Of a DNA stretch of 64,000 nt, positions 39,415-49,199 are shown piece after piece. Positions within the stretch are counted from its first letter, which is position 1; the number at the start of each line of letters is the position of its first letter. The DNA is from Bacteroidales bacterium. GTDB taxonomy: Bacteria > Bacteroidota > Bacteroidia > Bacteroidales > UBA932. A model generated the notes under the pieces. It had not been told where the DNA came from. It saw only the letters and a program-made list of their open reading frames with translations, and did not search any database. A program made the position numbers and the translations under genes. The DNA is taken from assembly GCA_016290415.1 (NCBI GenBank), contig JAEETP010000003.1, positions 1-64,000 of the forward strand. Direction: 5' to 3'.

Positions 39415-40270
39415 TTACGGTATTGTAACAGAGTAGGGCGGCATCGCGGTCCGGGCGGCATTCCAGGCGGTAGAACGGGACTGCAGCGCAGATTCCCTCC
39501 AGAGTCCGGTGCCAGCCGTCGGCGCATTCTTTAACAGGCCGGAAAGAGGATGAGGATTCCATCAGTGTGGCGTAGGCCTGGATTACCGTCAACTTTTTGA
39601 TATGGTTTTGTGGTGCCTGGCACAGGCTTACGATGGCACCCACGGGGGCGTCCTGGGCCTTGTAACAGGGCGTCTTGCCGCTCCAGGGGGTGCCATAGAC
39701 ACGGACGGTGCCATCGGGCATCAGCCTGAGGACCGGGTTGTCGTCGTTTAGCAGTTCGGTGCCGGGGATGTTTTCTATCCACAGGCGGCTGTGGGTGCTC
39801 TTACCGGTGCCGCTCCGGCCCAAAAACAAGTAGCCCTTGCCGCAGTTTGTCACTACGGATGAGTGTATTACAAGGGCTCCTTTCTGTGCTGTGGAGAAGG
39901 TGAACATCAGCATCATGGCCGAGTCAATGGCGTAGCGGTCGTCTGTGCCTGTAAGGTGTAGTTCGGCACTCTTGAAGTCTTGAGTGACGGCCATCCGACC
40001 AGCCGCAGGCTTGTCCGGAACCGGCTGCATTTCAAAGATATAGCCGTTTTCGCTGGTATATATGGTGATGACGGGGAAGCCGGGCGTTTCCGGGGTTTTA
40101 TATAGCAATGAACTGTTTGCCACCGGCATATCAGGCGTCACTCTGAGGGCAAACAGGACCTCTATCTCGGGTGTCTGTACCCTGAAAGGTAGTAAGTTAG
40201 CAGGCTCGAACGGCAGGTCCTCCGCCGTAAAGCAGAACCCCGCAACGCTATATGCCTGAAAGCTTTTCAT
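39407..40270 (-). CDS. HPr-kinase-like (HprK-related) P-loop protein
   Basis: AQKGALVIHSSVV...GYLFLGRSGTGKSTHSRLW...LNDDNPVLRLMPDG; ATG at 40270 (listed start 40276 is TTG). Confidence 0.83.
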   Translation of the reverse strand: MKSFQAYSVAGFCFTAEDLPFEPANLLPFRVQTPEIEVLFALRVTPDMPVANSSLLYKTPETPGFPVITIYTSENGYIFEMQPVPDKPAAGRMAVTQDFKSAELHLTGTDDRYAIDSAMMLMFTFSTAQKGALVIHSSVVTNCGKGYLFLGRSGTGKSTHSRLWIENIPGTELLNDDNPVLRLMPDGTVRVYGTPWSGKTPCYKAQDAPVGAIVSLCQAPQNHIKKLTVIQAYATLMESSSSFRPVKECADGWHRTLEGICAAVPFYRLECRPDRDAALLCYNTVNG

Positions 40271-40277
40271 TATCAAA

Positions 40278-40285
40278 CAAAGATA
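40278..40285 (-). promoter_or_regulatory. -7 promoter element for the HprK/S26/PqqD/ABC operon
   Basis: Minus strand TATCTTTG ends 7 nt before the ATG at 40270. Confidence 0.55.
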
Positions 40286-40314
40286 AAAATTATTTCAACA
40301 CTTATGAAAATTGT

Positions 40315-40322
40315 TAAATTTG
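40315..40322 (+). promoter_or_regulatory. -7 promoter element for the ompA-like gene
   Basis: TAAATTTG, divergent from the box at 40278-40285. Confidence 0.55.
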
Positions 40323-40361
40323 CAGTTCCTATCAGAAAAAGTATTATTAATTATTATAATT

Positions 40362-41543
40362 ATGAAGAAATTATTCTCAATCATTGCACTTGCGCTGCTG
40401 GTGACTTTCGCAGCTGGTGCGCAAGATGAAAAAACTTTCTATCCCGGTTTCTATCTGGGTATTCAGGGTGGTGCCAACTACACTACTTCCAACGAGTGGG
40501 CCATCAGTCACTGGGATCATATCAATTTACCCAATGTTGCTCTGAATTTTGGTTATGACTTTACTCCTGTATTTGGTCTGCGCGCCAATCTGAGCGGTCC
40601 GTTTGCCAATTTCCCCGGTGCTGACCACGCTACCATCAACAAGTTCAATTATGCTCAGGCCGCCGTGGACGCAACCTTTGACATCTGCAATATTTTCAAG
40701 GTTAACGCTCATCGCCTGCTGAATCCCTACTTGTTCCTGGGTGCCGGCGCCAACTACCGTTTTGCAGCTAACGACCAGCCTGCATATCTTGGCCCCGTAG
40801 TTCGCCTGGGTGGTGGAATGGACATCCGTCTGAGCAATCTGGTGGATCTCTCTTTCGAACTTTTGGACAATGGCTTGAACAACAAGTTCAACACTCTGGA
40901 CGACAATGAGTTCTTTGGTGGCGAAATCCTAATGTGGAAGAGGCCCTTCAGGTGGGATGACAATTTTGCTGCTCTGGTCGGCCTGAAGTTCAACATCGGC
41001 GCCAACAAGGCCCGCAAGGCTGCTGCCGTTGCAGCTGCCGAGGCCGCCGCTGCCGCAGAGGCTGCACGTCTGGCCGCAGAAGAGGCTGCCCGCCGCGAGG
41101 CTGAGCGTCTGGCTGCCGAGCAGGCTGAGGCAGAGCGTCTTGCCGCTGAGAAGGCAGAGCAGGAGCGTCTGGCTGCTGAAAAGGCCGAGGCAGAGCGCCT
41201 GGCTGCCGAGCGTGCCGCTGCCCGTTCCATCACCGAGAATGTTTACTTCCTCCTCGACCGCACAAATATCCGCAAGAGCGAGCAGGAAAAGATTGACCAC
41301 ATCATCGCCGTTATGAACGAGTATCCCGAGGCAGTGGTTGTTATCGGTGGTCACGCAGACAAGGAGACCGGTAATGCCAAGCATAATATGAAGCTCTCCG
41401 AGGGTCGTGCAGACAACGTTGCCAAGGCTCTCAAGGATGCAGGTATCGCTGAGGACCGCATCACTGTAGAGTACTACGGTGACACTCAGCGCGTAAGTGA
41501 CGTTCGCGAAGAGAACCGTGTATCTGTTTGTGTTACTAAATAA
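40362..41543 (+). CDS. OmpA family outer membrane protein with Ala/Glu-rich linker
   Basis: Signal peptide, N-terminal beta-barrel-like part, (A/E/R)-rich heptad linker, C-terminal VVIGGHADKETGNAKHNMKLSEGRADNVAKALKDAGI OmpA domain. Confidence 0.9.
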   Translation: MKKLFSIIALALLVTFAAGAQDEKTFYPGFYLGIQGGANYTTSNEWAISHWDHINLPNVALNFGYDFTPVFGLRANLSGPFANFPGADHATINKFNYAQAAVDATFDICNIFKVNAHRLLNPYLFLGAGANYRFAANDQPAYLGPVVRLGGGMDIRLSNLVDLSFELLDNGLNNKFNTLDDNEFFGGEILMWKRPFRWDDNFAALVGLKFNIGANKARKAAAVAAAEAAAAAEAARLAAEEAARREAERLAAEQAEAERLAAEKAEQERLAAEKAEAERLAAERAAARSITENVYFLLDRTNIRKSEQEKIDHIIAVMNEYPEAVVVIGGHADKETGNAKHNMKLSEGRADNVAKALKDAGIAEDRITVEYYGDTQRVSDVREENRVSVCVTK

Positions 41544-41551
41544 GGGAATCC

Positions 41552-41983
41552 TTATTCGCAGATAAGCTTATATACGTTTGTATCGTATTTTGAGAAGCCA
41601 ATCGACTGGTAAAGTCGGTTGGCTTTTTCTCTGGATGGACGGCTGGTGAGATGGAGGGTGACGGGGGCGTAGTTTTCTTTAGCGAATGCTATGATGTGCT
41701 CGATCAATTGCCGGCCGATGTGCTGTCCGCGGAAAGTAGCATCAACAACGACATCCTCTATACCGCCTTTGACTCCTGTTGGCGATTTGGTGATGCATAG
41801 ACTGGCGCAGCCGGCAATGCGCCCTTCTTCATCCACAGCTGCGAACAGGTGGGTGGAAGGGTTTTCTGCCGCCGCGCAAAGCATTTCGGCAGAAACTTCG
41901 ATGCTTGAGGTGAGCTGTGGCATCAGCTTCAGCAAATCTGACGTTTGGCTCTCGGATAGCGATGTGAGTTCTGTGATGCGCAT
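41552..41983 (-). CDS. GNAT family N-acetyltransferase
   Basis: GGIEDVVVDATFRGQHIGRQLIEHIIAFAKE...SREKANRLYQSIGF. Confidence 0.9.
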   Translation of the reverse strand: MRITELTSLSESQTSDLLKLMPQLTSSIEVSAEMLCAAAENPSTHLFAAVDEEGRIAGCASLCITKSPTGVKGGIEDVVVDATFRGQHIGRQLIEHIIAFAKENYAPVTLHLTSRPSREKANRLYQSIGFSKYDTNVYKLICE

Positions 41984-41989
41984 TGCAGA

Positions 41990-43219
41990 TCAGTCGCGGC
42001 CAAAGATGTCGCGAGTATAGAGTTTGTCGGCCACGTCCTGCAGGGCCGGGTCGTAGCGGTTTGCTATTATGCAGTCGCTCTGGGCCTTGAATTTTTCCAA
42101 ATCATTAACCACCGGACTTCCGAAGAATGTGCTCCCTTCTTCAAGGGTGGGCTCATATACTATCACCTTGGCTCCTTTGGCTTTTATGCGCTTCATAATG
42201 CCTTGTATGGCGCTCTGGCGGAAATTGTCGCTGCCTGTTTTCATTGTGAGTCGGAACACGCCAATAGTGACAGGTTTTTCGCGGTCGCTGCTGTAGGTGT
42301 TGTCCGGGCCGTAGTAGCTGTAGCCGCCTGCCATTGCCAGCACGCGGTCTGCTATATAATCTTTACGGGTGCGGTTGCTTTCAACAATCGCCTGAATAAG
42401 ATTCTCAGGTACATCATTGTAGTTGGCCAGCAGTTGTTTGGTGTCCTTGGGGAGGCAGTATCCGCCATATCCGAAGCTGGGATTGTTGTAATGAGAGCCA
42501 ATGCGCGGGTCCAGGCACACGCCGTCTATGATAGATTTGGTGTCGAGCCCTTTCATCTCTGCATAAGTATCCAACTCGTTGAAATAACTCACACGCAGGG
42601 CCAAATAGGTATTGGCGAACAGTTTTACGGCTTCAGCCTCTGTGGTGCCCATAAAAAGGGTAGGGATATCTTCTTTGATGGCGCCTTCTTTGAGCAGGGC
42701 TGCGAATGTTTCGGCAGCATCTTTTTCACTGTCGTGACCGACTATTATGCGGCTGGGATAGAGGTTGTCATATAGGGCCTTGCTTTCACGCAGGAACTCA
42801 GGGCTGAACAGGAGGCGGGCTCCGTGAAACCGTTCGCTGGCGGCGCGTGTAAAACCTACCGGGACGGTGCTTTTAATGACCATGACAGCACTGGGATTAA
42901 CCTCCATCACGGTGCGGATGACCTCATCTACGTGGCTGGTATCGAAGAAGTTCTTCTGCGGATCATAGTTGGTAGGGGTGGCGATGACTACGAAATCAGC
43001 GTCGGTGTAGGCACTATGTGCATCAAGAGTGGCAGTCAGTTGCAGCTCTTTCTGCTGCAGATACTGCTCTATATATTCGTCTTGAATAGGGCTATGGCGC
43101 TTGTTGATGGCATTTACCTTGTCAGGAATGACATCAACAGCCAATACAGGGTGGTGTTGCGCCAGTAGGGTGGCGATGCTGAGGCCTACGTAGCCTGTGC
43201 CTGCAACTGCAATCTTCAT
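41990..43219 (-). CDS. Nucleotide sugar dehydrogenase (UDP-glucose 6-dehydrogenase type)
   Basis: [48 protein letters not shown] at 43219. Confidence 0.9.
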   Translation of the reverse strand: MKIAVAGTGYVGLSIATLLAQHHPVLAVDVIPDKVNAINKRHSPIQDEYIEQYLQQKELQLTATLDAHSAYTDADFVVIATPTNYDPQKNFFDTSHVDEVIRTVMEVNPSAVMVIKSTVPVGFTRAASERFHGARLLFSPEFLRESKALYDNLYPSRIIVGHDSEKDAAETFAALLKEGAIKEDIPTLFMGTTEAEAVKLFANTYLALRVSYFNELDTYAEMKGLDTKSIIDGVCLDPRIGSHYNNPSFGYGGYCLPKDTKQLLANYNDVPENLIQAIVESNRTRKDYIADRVLAMAGGYSYYGPDNTYSSDREKPVTIGVFRLTMKTGSDNFRQSAIQGIMKRIKAKGAKVIVYEPTLEEGSTFFGSPVVNDLEKFKAQSDCIIANRYDPALQDVADKLYTRDIFGRD

Positions 43220-43276
43220 TGTGGATAAACTTATATTTCTCCACAAATCTAATCATTTTGCGGCAAATAAACTCCG

Positions 43277-45706
43277 CTAAACATTTGCAATTGAAATAAT
43301 GTCTGCAAAGACGCCCGCCGCGGTGACGTCGGCGCCGGCGCCGTAGCCCTGTATCAGCATAGGGTGGTTGTGGTAGCGTTCTGTGGTGAGCAGCACAATG
43401 TTGTTGCTGCCGTCCAGCACATAGAGCGAATTGTCGCTGGAAACGGCCTTCAGGGCCACGCTGCAGCGGCCGGCCTCCATTGTGGCCACAAACCTCCAGC
43501 GCTTGCCGTCTGCCTCAAGTCCCTGGCGGCGCGCCTCAAAGTCGGCGTCCAGGGTGGGGAGCTTTTTCCAGAATTCGTCCAGACTGCAGTGGAAGAACTC
43601 GCGCGGGATGAAGAGGTTGGCCTCCACATCTTCCTGATTCACCTCGTAGCCCGCCTCGCGGGAAAGGATCACCAGCTTGCGGATCACGTCGGTGCCGCTG
43701 AGGTCTATGCGCGGGTCAGGCTCGCTGTAGCCCTGCTCTTTGGCCATCTGCACGGCCGTGCTGAAAGGGATGTCGGCCGAGATGGTGTTGAATATGAAAT
43801 TGAGAGTGCCGCTGAGCACTGCCTCTATCTTCTGGATGCGGTCGCCGCTCTTGCGCAGGCTGCCGATGGTGTTGATGATGGGCAGGCCGGCGCCCACATT
43901 GGCCTCGAACAGATATTTCACGCCGCGGGCGCGGGCGGTCTCTTTAAGGCGGTGGTAGTTCTCATAGTCGCTGGACGCGGCTATTTTGTTGGCTGCCACC
44001 ACATTGACGCCGTGGTTGAAGAAGTCTTCGTATAGCGCGGCTATATCGGCGCTGGCGGTGCAGTCCACAAACACGCTGTTGAATATGTTCATCCCTATGA
44101 CTTCCTCTTTCAGGCGGGCGGGGTTGATGTCCTCGCCGTTCTGCAAGGCCTCGCGCCAGGAAGCCAGGTCAATGCCGTTTCGGTCAAATACCGCCTTGGA
44201 GCTGCGGGCGATGCCTACGATATTTATCTTGAGATTGTTCTCGTTTTTAAGCTTTTCCTGCTGGCTGGCAATTTGCTCTATCAGCTGGCCGCCCACGGTG
44301 CCGATGCCGCACACGAACAGGTTAAGCTCCTGGAACTCTGATAGGAAGAAGCCGTCGTGGATAACGTTCAGCGATTTGCGCAGGAACTTGCGCTCTACCA
44401 CAAAGCTGATGTTGCTCTCCGAGGCGCCCTGCGCCAGGGCTATGATGCTGATGCCGTTGCGGCCCAGGGTGCTGAACAGTTTGCCGGCGATACCGCAGTG
44501 GTGCTTCATATTTTCGCCCACGATGGCCACGGCGGCCAGCTCGTCTTCGCGCTTCACTGGGTTCACGGCGCCGCTGGAGATGGCTCCGGCAAATGTTTCG
44601 GCCAGAACCTCGCACGCCAGGGCGGCGTCGGCGCTGCTCACACCTATTGATATGCCTGTCTCGGAGGCGGACTGGCTCACCAGGAACACGCTTATGTTCT
44701 TGTCTGCCAGGGCGGTGAATATGTGGCGGTCAACACCCACGATGCCCACCATAGAGGTGGCGGAGAGGGTGATTAGGCTTATGTTGTCTATGCTGGAGAT
44801 ACCCTTGATAATTTGGTTGGAGGGGCGCAGCTTGTCTGGCGTGTGAATCAGCGTGCCGGGTGCATCCGGGTTGAAAGTGTTCTTCACGCGGATGGGTATC
44901 TGCTTGATGCACACCGGATAAACGGTGGGCGGGTAGATGACCTTTGCGCCAAAGTTGCACAGCTCGGTGGCCTCTTCGTAGGTCAGTTCGTCTATCACGT
45001 AGCTGGTGCGGATGATGCGCGGGTCGGCCGTCATAAAGCCGTCTACGTCAGTCCAGATCTCCAGCACGGAGGCGTCCAGGGCGGCTGCCAGGATGCTGGC
45101 GGTGTAGTCGCTGCCGCCGCGGCCCAGGGTGGAGATATCGCCGTTAAGGTTGCGGGCAATGAAGCCCGGCACTATGGCCACGGGGCTCTTTTCGTTATAA
45201 TCTTTGAAGCGCTCGCGGATCAGGCGGTTGGTCTCGTTGAATTCTACCAGGCCGTCTTTGGTGCGGATAAAGTCCAGGGCGTTGTACTGCTCGGCGCGGT
45301 CCATTGCCGCAGCCACTATTATGGATGAAAGCCGCTCGCCAAAGCTTACAATTTGGTCGCGGGTGGTTTCGGGAATCACCTTGAGCAGGAACACTCCGCG
45401 GCAGATGCCTTCCAGCTCGTCCAGCAGGGCGTTGACCTCCGCTTTCAATTTGTCATTCCGGTGGCCTTTCTCTACCAACTCGTCGCAGGCTGCCCAGTGG
45501 CGGGTGCGAAGGGCGGTGAGGTGGTCTTTGTAGCTCTCGTCGGCCGCAGAGGCCAGCTGCGAGGTCTTTATGAGCTCGTCTGTGACTCCGCCCAGAGCAG
45601 AGACGACAATTACAGATGTGTCGTCCAGCTTATCTACGATAGATTTGACTCTGAGTATGTTTTCTGCAGTTGCGACGCTGCTGCCGCCGAATTTTAGAAC
45701 TTTCAT
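43277..45706 (-). CDS. thrA: Bifunctional aspartate kinase / homoserine dehydrogenase I
   Basis: MKVLKFGGSSVATAENILRV kinase start, ACT region, C-terminal homoserine dehydrogenase (GTLNFIFNT, DPRIDLSGTDVIRKLVILSRE); 809 aa. Confidence 0.95.
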   Translation of the reverse strand: MKVLKFGGSSVATAENILRVKSIVDKLDDTSVIVVSALGGVTDELIKTSQLASAADESYKDHLTALRTRHWAACDELVEKGHRNDKLKAEVNALLDELEGICRGVFLLKVIPETTRDQIVSFGERLSSIIVAAAMDRAEQYNALDFIRTKDGLVEFNETNRLIRERFKDYNEKSPVAIVPGFIARNLNGDISTLGRGGSDYTASILAAALDASVLEIWTDVDGFMTADPRIIRTSYVIDELTYEEATELCNFGAKVIYPPTVYPVCIKQIPIRVKNTFNPDAPGTLIHTPDKLRPSNQIIKGISSIDNISLITLSATSMVGIVGVDRHIFTALADKNISVFLVSQSASETGISIGVSSADAALACEVLAETFAGAISSGAVNPVKREDELAAVAIVGENMKHHCGIAGKLFSTLGRNGISIIALAQGASESNISFVVERKFLRKSLNVIHDGFFLSEFQELNLFVCGIGTVGGQLIEQIASQQEKLKNENNLKINIVGIARSSKAVFDRNGIDLASWREALQNGEDINPARLKEEVIGMNIFNSVFVDCTASADIAALYEDFFNHGVNVVAANKIAASSDYENYHRLKETARARGVKYLFEANVGAGLPIINTIGSLRKSGDRIQKIEAVLSGTLNFIFNTISADIPFSTAVQMAKEQGYSEPDPRIDLSGTDVIRKLVILSREAGYEVNQEDVEANLFIPREFFHCSLDEFWKKLPTLDADFEARRQGLEADGKRWRFVATMEAGRCSVALKAVSSDNSLYVLDGSNNIVLLTTERYHNHPMLIQGYGAGADVTAAGVFADIISIANV

Positions 45707-45842
45707 CCCTTACAATTTATAAGCAAGCGCCAAAGATAAGCACCTTTGCGGTAAGTATCAAATTTATGCAATACCCATTTTTGGGGGTTGCGGTTTTGAA
45801 AATCGTTACATATTTTTGCGGAGAACTGATAATTAACCTGTT

Positions 45843-46949
45843 ATGTTTAAGAAACCGTGGAAGATGAAGGAGGGGTTCCTCCTTGGGGCCGGGCTGCTGG
45901 TTCTGGGCATTGTGCTGCAGATTGTCTGCGGACCGGTGCGCTGGGCCGCCCTGGCATTTCCGGTAAATATAATTTTGCTGGCTGTGGCGCTGGCGGCAAT
46001 AGGCGTGATGTATGCGCTGCGGCGCCGCGTCTATCTTTTTGAATGGATGATGCACTACGGGGCGGCGGTGCCGGCGCTGGTGTATGCCCTGGGGCTGACC
46101 ATTGTGATGGGCCTAGTGGCGCAGGGGGAGGCTGCTCCCTCGTCAATGGCCGATTTCCCGCCCGAGATGATGAGGAATATGCCCGAGGCTATGCGGCAGG
46201 CGCTGGAGGCCTCTCAGGCTGCTGGTGCTATGGGCGGTTCCGGTATGGGCGGCGGCTCGCATGCTATGCCCTGGCTGGGGCAGATGCTCAATTTCTGGCC
46301 GTTTGTTTTGGCTTGGGGCTGGATGCTGCTGGTGGTGGGGATGGCCTCGCTTAACCATCTGCTGCGCTGGAAGCTGCGCGAGATCCCGTTCCTGCTGAAT
46401 CACCTGGGCGTGTTTGTGGCCGTTGCTGCGGCCACGCTGGGTGCGCCCGACAAGCAGGATGTGCTTATCCAGGCTTTCCGCGATATCCCCGAGAACCGGG
46501 CGGTGCGCGAAGACGGGTCTATGCTGCAGATGGATTTGTCCATCGAACTGCATAAATTCATTATGGAGACTTATCCGGACGGGTCGCCCAAGCGGTTTGC
46601 GTCGGATATCACAGTGTCGCGCCGCGACGGATCGTCCGTTTCCGGCACCGTGGACGTCAACAAACCGATGAAGGTGGACGGCTGGAAGATTTATCAATAC
46701 GACTATGACTCCCAGGCGGGTGCCGAGAGCCTGTACAGCACTTTCGAGCTGGTGCGCGACCCTTGGCTGCCGGCGGTCTATGCGGGTATCTTTATGATGA
46801 TTGCCGGCGCGCTGTGCCTGATGCTGTTTATGGCGCCCAAGCCGGCTGTCGCCGCGGCGGGCGGTGCATCCGCCGGCGCTGGCTCCAGTTCTTCCGCAGC
46901 TGCCCGGTCTTCAAAGTCGGCTAGAAACAATAGGAGGGAGACGCTATGA
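45843..46949 (+). CDS. Cytochrome c biogenesis protein ResB/CcsB-like
   Basis: Four-TM layout, DLSIELHKFIMETYPDGSPKRFASDITV...KPMKVDGWKIYQYDYD ResB-like segment; overlaps ccsA. Confidence 0.8.
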   Translation: MFKKPWKMKEGFLLGAGLLVLGIVLQIVCGPVRWAALAFPVNIILLAVALAAIGVMYALRRRVYLFEWMMHYGAAVPALVYALGLTIVMGLVAQGEAAPSSMADFPPEMMRNMPEAMRQALEASQAAGAMGGSGMGGGSHAMPWLGQMLNFWPFVLAWGWMLLVVGMASLNHLLRWKLREIPFLLNHLGVFVAVAAATLGAPDKQDVLIQAFRDIPENRAVREDGSMLQMDLSIELHKFIMETYPDGSPKRFASDITVSRRDGSSVSGTVDVNKPMKVDGWKIYQYDYDSQAGAESLYSTFELVRDPWLPAVYAGIFMMIAGALCLMLFMAPKPAVAAAGGASAGAGSSSSAAARSSKSARNNRRETL

Positions 46950-47824
46950 CCTGGAACTTGTTCATATGGTTCGCCGCGGTGGCGGTGATTCTGTGGGTGC
47001 TTGGGGCGGTTTTTGCCTGGAAAGAGCGCAGGGGGCTGACGCTGGCCTTCACGCTGGCGGGCATCCTGGTGTTCTTTGCATTTATCCTCGGGATGTGGAT
47101 TTCGCTGGAGCGGCCGCCGCTGAAAACAATGGGGGAGACCCGGCTGTGGTACTCGTTTTTCGTGCCTGTGGCCGGCCTGATTGTGTACAGCCGCTGGCGC
47201 TACAAGTGGATACTGTCGTTTTCCACCGTGCTGTCGGTCGTATTCATCTGCGTCAATCTGTTCAAACCAGAGATCCACTCCAAGACCCTGATGCCGGCGC
47301 TCCAGAGCCCCTGGTTCGCCCCGCACGTGATAGTCTATATGTTCGCCTACGCCCTGCTTGGCGCCGCCACCCTGATGGCCATCTACCTGCTGTTCTTCAA
47401 GAAGATAGGGAAGGCGGGGAGTGCCAACGGGGGTGCCGCTGAGGCTGATGTTTCAAAGGGTGCCGAGAGCGCTTCTGAAAATGGGGCGGTCGAGGCAGAT
47501 TCCTTCGAGGCGGTGCGGCACGAGATGAACATCGCCGACAATCTGGTGTATGTCGGTGTTGCGTTCCTCACCTTCGGGATGCTGTTCGGGGCGCTCTGGG
47601 CCAAAGTGGCGTGGGGCGACTACTGGGGCTGGGACCCCAAGGAGACCTGGGCCGCCATCACCTGGCTGGCCTACCTGGTATACATCCACCTGCGCAAAGC
47701 CCGTCCACGCGACTGGCAGATGGCCTGCACCGTGCTGCTCATCGCCTTCGTCTGCCTTCAGATGTGCTGGTGGGGCATCAACTACCTGCCCTCTGCCCGC
47801 AGCAACTCCGTGCACACGTACTAG
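46946..47824 (+). CDS. ccsA: Cytochrome c biogenesis protein CcsA
   Basis: WGDYWGWDPKETWAAITWLAYLVYIHLR tryptophan-rich heme-handling motif. Confidence 0.9.
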   Translation: MTWNLFIWFAAVAVILWVLGAVFAWKERRGLTLAFTLAGILVFFAFILGMWISLERPPLKTMGETRLWYSFFVPVAGLIVYSRWRYKWILSFSTVLSVVFICVNLFKPEIHSKTLMPALQSPWFAPHVIVYMFAYALLGAATLMAIYLLFFKKIGKAGSANGGAAEADVSKGAESASENGAVEADSFEAVRHEMNIADNLVYVGVAFLTFGMLFGALWAKVAWGDYWGWDPKETWAAITWLAYLVYIHLRKARPRDWQMACTVLLIAFVCLQMCWWGINYLPSARSNSVHTY

Positions 47825-47883
47825 GCTGGCAAAAACGTCAATCCCTGTAATATCTTTGAATAAAAACCTTATCTGCGGGGCCC

Positions 47884-48465
47884 CTACTTGCGGGGGATTT
47901 CGAGGGCGGGCCAGCCGTAGTCCTTGTAGAAGTGGACTTGGAGGCCGGTGGCTTTGACGAATTCGCCGAGGGCCGACTCGCGCTTCTTTTCGCGTTCGAT
48001 GTCGTTGGAGTGGGCGGCGGCAAACGCGTCGAACTTATCGCCGAAGATGCGCTGTGCGCTGGGCATAAAGCTGCTGCCGTCGGTGGTCTGTTCAAACTCC
48101 TTCACGGCCCAGTGGCCGTCGGCGTCCTTGCAAACCAGCATCCTGCCGGAATGATTGCCGCCCGACACCGACTTCAGAGTGTCGGCTTCCTGCACATAAT
48201 TCATCACCCAGAAATCGCCCAGCACCGCAATGCTGTCGGGATAGCTCTCTTCTGCGCAGACCCAATTGCAGAACGGGACGCAATAGGCGCCCTGCAGATA
48301 TTGGGAAGCGATACTGTCCTTCAGAAACATCTCTATAGCAGTCAAATACGACTCCTGAGCCTGCTCCGGCTCCTGTGCCTGGGCACTTTGGGCCTTCTTG
48401 CCGCCCTTGCAGCCGGCAGTCAACAAAATGGCAACCGCCATAAACATCAATGCAATCTTTTTCAT
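47884..48465 (-). CDS. Hypothetical lipoprotein
   Basis: MKKIALMFMAVAILLTAGCKGGKK lipobox. Confidence 0.7.
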   Translation of the reverse strand: MKKIALMFMAVAILLTAGCKGGKKAQSAQAQEPEQAQESYLTAIEMFLKDSIASQYLQGAYCVPFCNWVCAEESYPDSIAVLGDFWVMNYVQEADTLKSVSGGNHSGRMLVCKDADGHWAVKEFEQTTDGSSFMPSAQRIFGDKFDAFAAAHSNDIEREKKRESALGEFVKATGLQVHFYKDYGWPALEIPRK

Positions 48466-48544
48466 AATCGTAAAATTTTTTACAAATATACTGCAAAATA
48501 ATACTAGATATGCTAGTGGTGGATCAACTATCTGCCGTGCTCCA

Positions 48545-48740
48545 GATGTCCCAATATTAGGACAACAGTGTCAAAAGCGGGGTAAACTGCTCCCGTCGTC
48601 CCAAAATTAGGGACATCGGCGACATAAACGCATAGAAGTGACTCATGTTTTTGCCGGTATAGGTCCACCGCTTGGACCGTCACCCGAATAATACCCCGTT
48701 TTTGACGGTATCGGTCCATAGTTTGGACCGTCACCCGAAT
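48545..48740. repeat. Array of four GTCC-N7/9-GGAC dyads
   Basis: GTCCCAATATTAGGAC (48548), GTCCCAAAATTAGGGAC (48598), GGTCCACCGCTTGGACC (48662), GGTCCATAGTTTGGACC (48713); the last two sit in 42-bp direct repeats (48648-48689, 48699-48740; 37/42 identical). Confidence 0.75.
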
Positions 48741-48781
48741 TACTTCCGTAGCTGGTACGTGATGATGCAGTGGTTTACCGG

Positions 48782-49071
48782 CGCCAACTGGCTTGAAGCG
48801 GTGAAGGGCTTCCGGGGAAGGTGCTTTTCTTAACGCTGCGCGTTTAACCGCTTCAAAGCTCCTTTTCGCCGCGACGCCTCCTTTTCCAGGCGCCTAACCG
48901 GCACCTGGAACGTCGTTGACGGGCTCAATTAGGGTCGTTCGCAATGCTTTGAAATGCCACTGGCATTTCACGCCTTGCCCTGCGCCCCTAACCGGAGCTT
49001 GTGAAGCTGACGCGCAGCTAAAAAGCACAATATCCCCGGAAGCCCTTTACCGCTTCTGCCTGAAGTTGGCG
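48782..49071. repeat. Long imperfect inverted repeat, about 290 bp
   Basis: Arm GAAGCGGTGAAGGGCTTCCGGGGA (48795-48818) pairs with TCCCCGGAAGCCCTTTACCGCTTC (49033-49056), 23/24; complementarity extends to CGCCAACT / AGTTGGCG at the ends and toward GCTGCGCG / CGCGCAGC inside. Confidence 0.75.
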
Positions 49072-49098
49072 GTGCGCAAACCCGGGGGAAACAAAAAA

Positions 49099-49125
49099 GT
49101 CGCCGAGAGATTGGCGACTTTTTTT
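49099..49125 (-). terminator. Terminator of tRNA-Ala (bidirectional in appearance)
   Basis: GTCGCC-8 nt-GGCGAC stem flanked by A and T runs. Confidence 0.75.
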
Positions 49126-49126
49126 G

Positions 49127-49199
49127 TGGAGCATAGGGGAGTCGGACCCCTGACCTTTTGAATGCCATTCAAACGCTCTGCCAACTGAGCTAATGCCCC
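49127..49199 (-). tRNA. tRNA-Ala (anticodon GGC)
   Basis: Minus strand GGGGCATTAGCTCAGTTGGCAGAGCGTTTGAATGGCATTCAAAAGGTCAGGGGTCCGACTCCCCTATGCTCCA folds as a cloverleaf; anticodon loop ATGGCAT. Confidence 0.93.

Noticed and set aside
40754-41233. Ser/Ala/Arg-rich 159-aa minus-strand ORF
   Set aside because: Antisense of the repetitive Ala/Glu linker of the OmpA-like protein.
43364-45697. Several long forward ORFs within thrA (43364-44035, 43986-44846, 44813-45328)
   Set aside because: Shadow ORFs of the bifunctional thrA gene; no recognisable domains.
48545-48740. CRISPR array from about 50-bp periodicity
   Set aside because: Only short palindromic arms are shared; the first two and last two units are not the same repeat and no cas genes are nearby.
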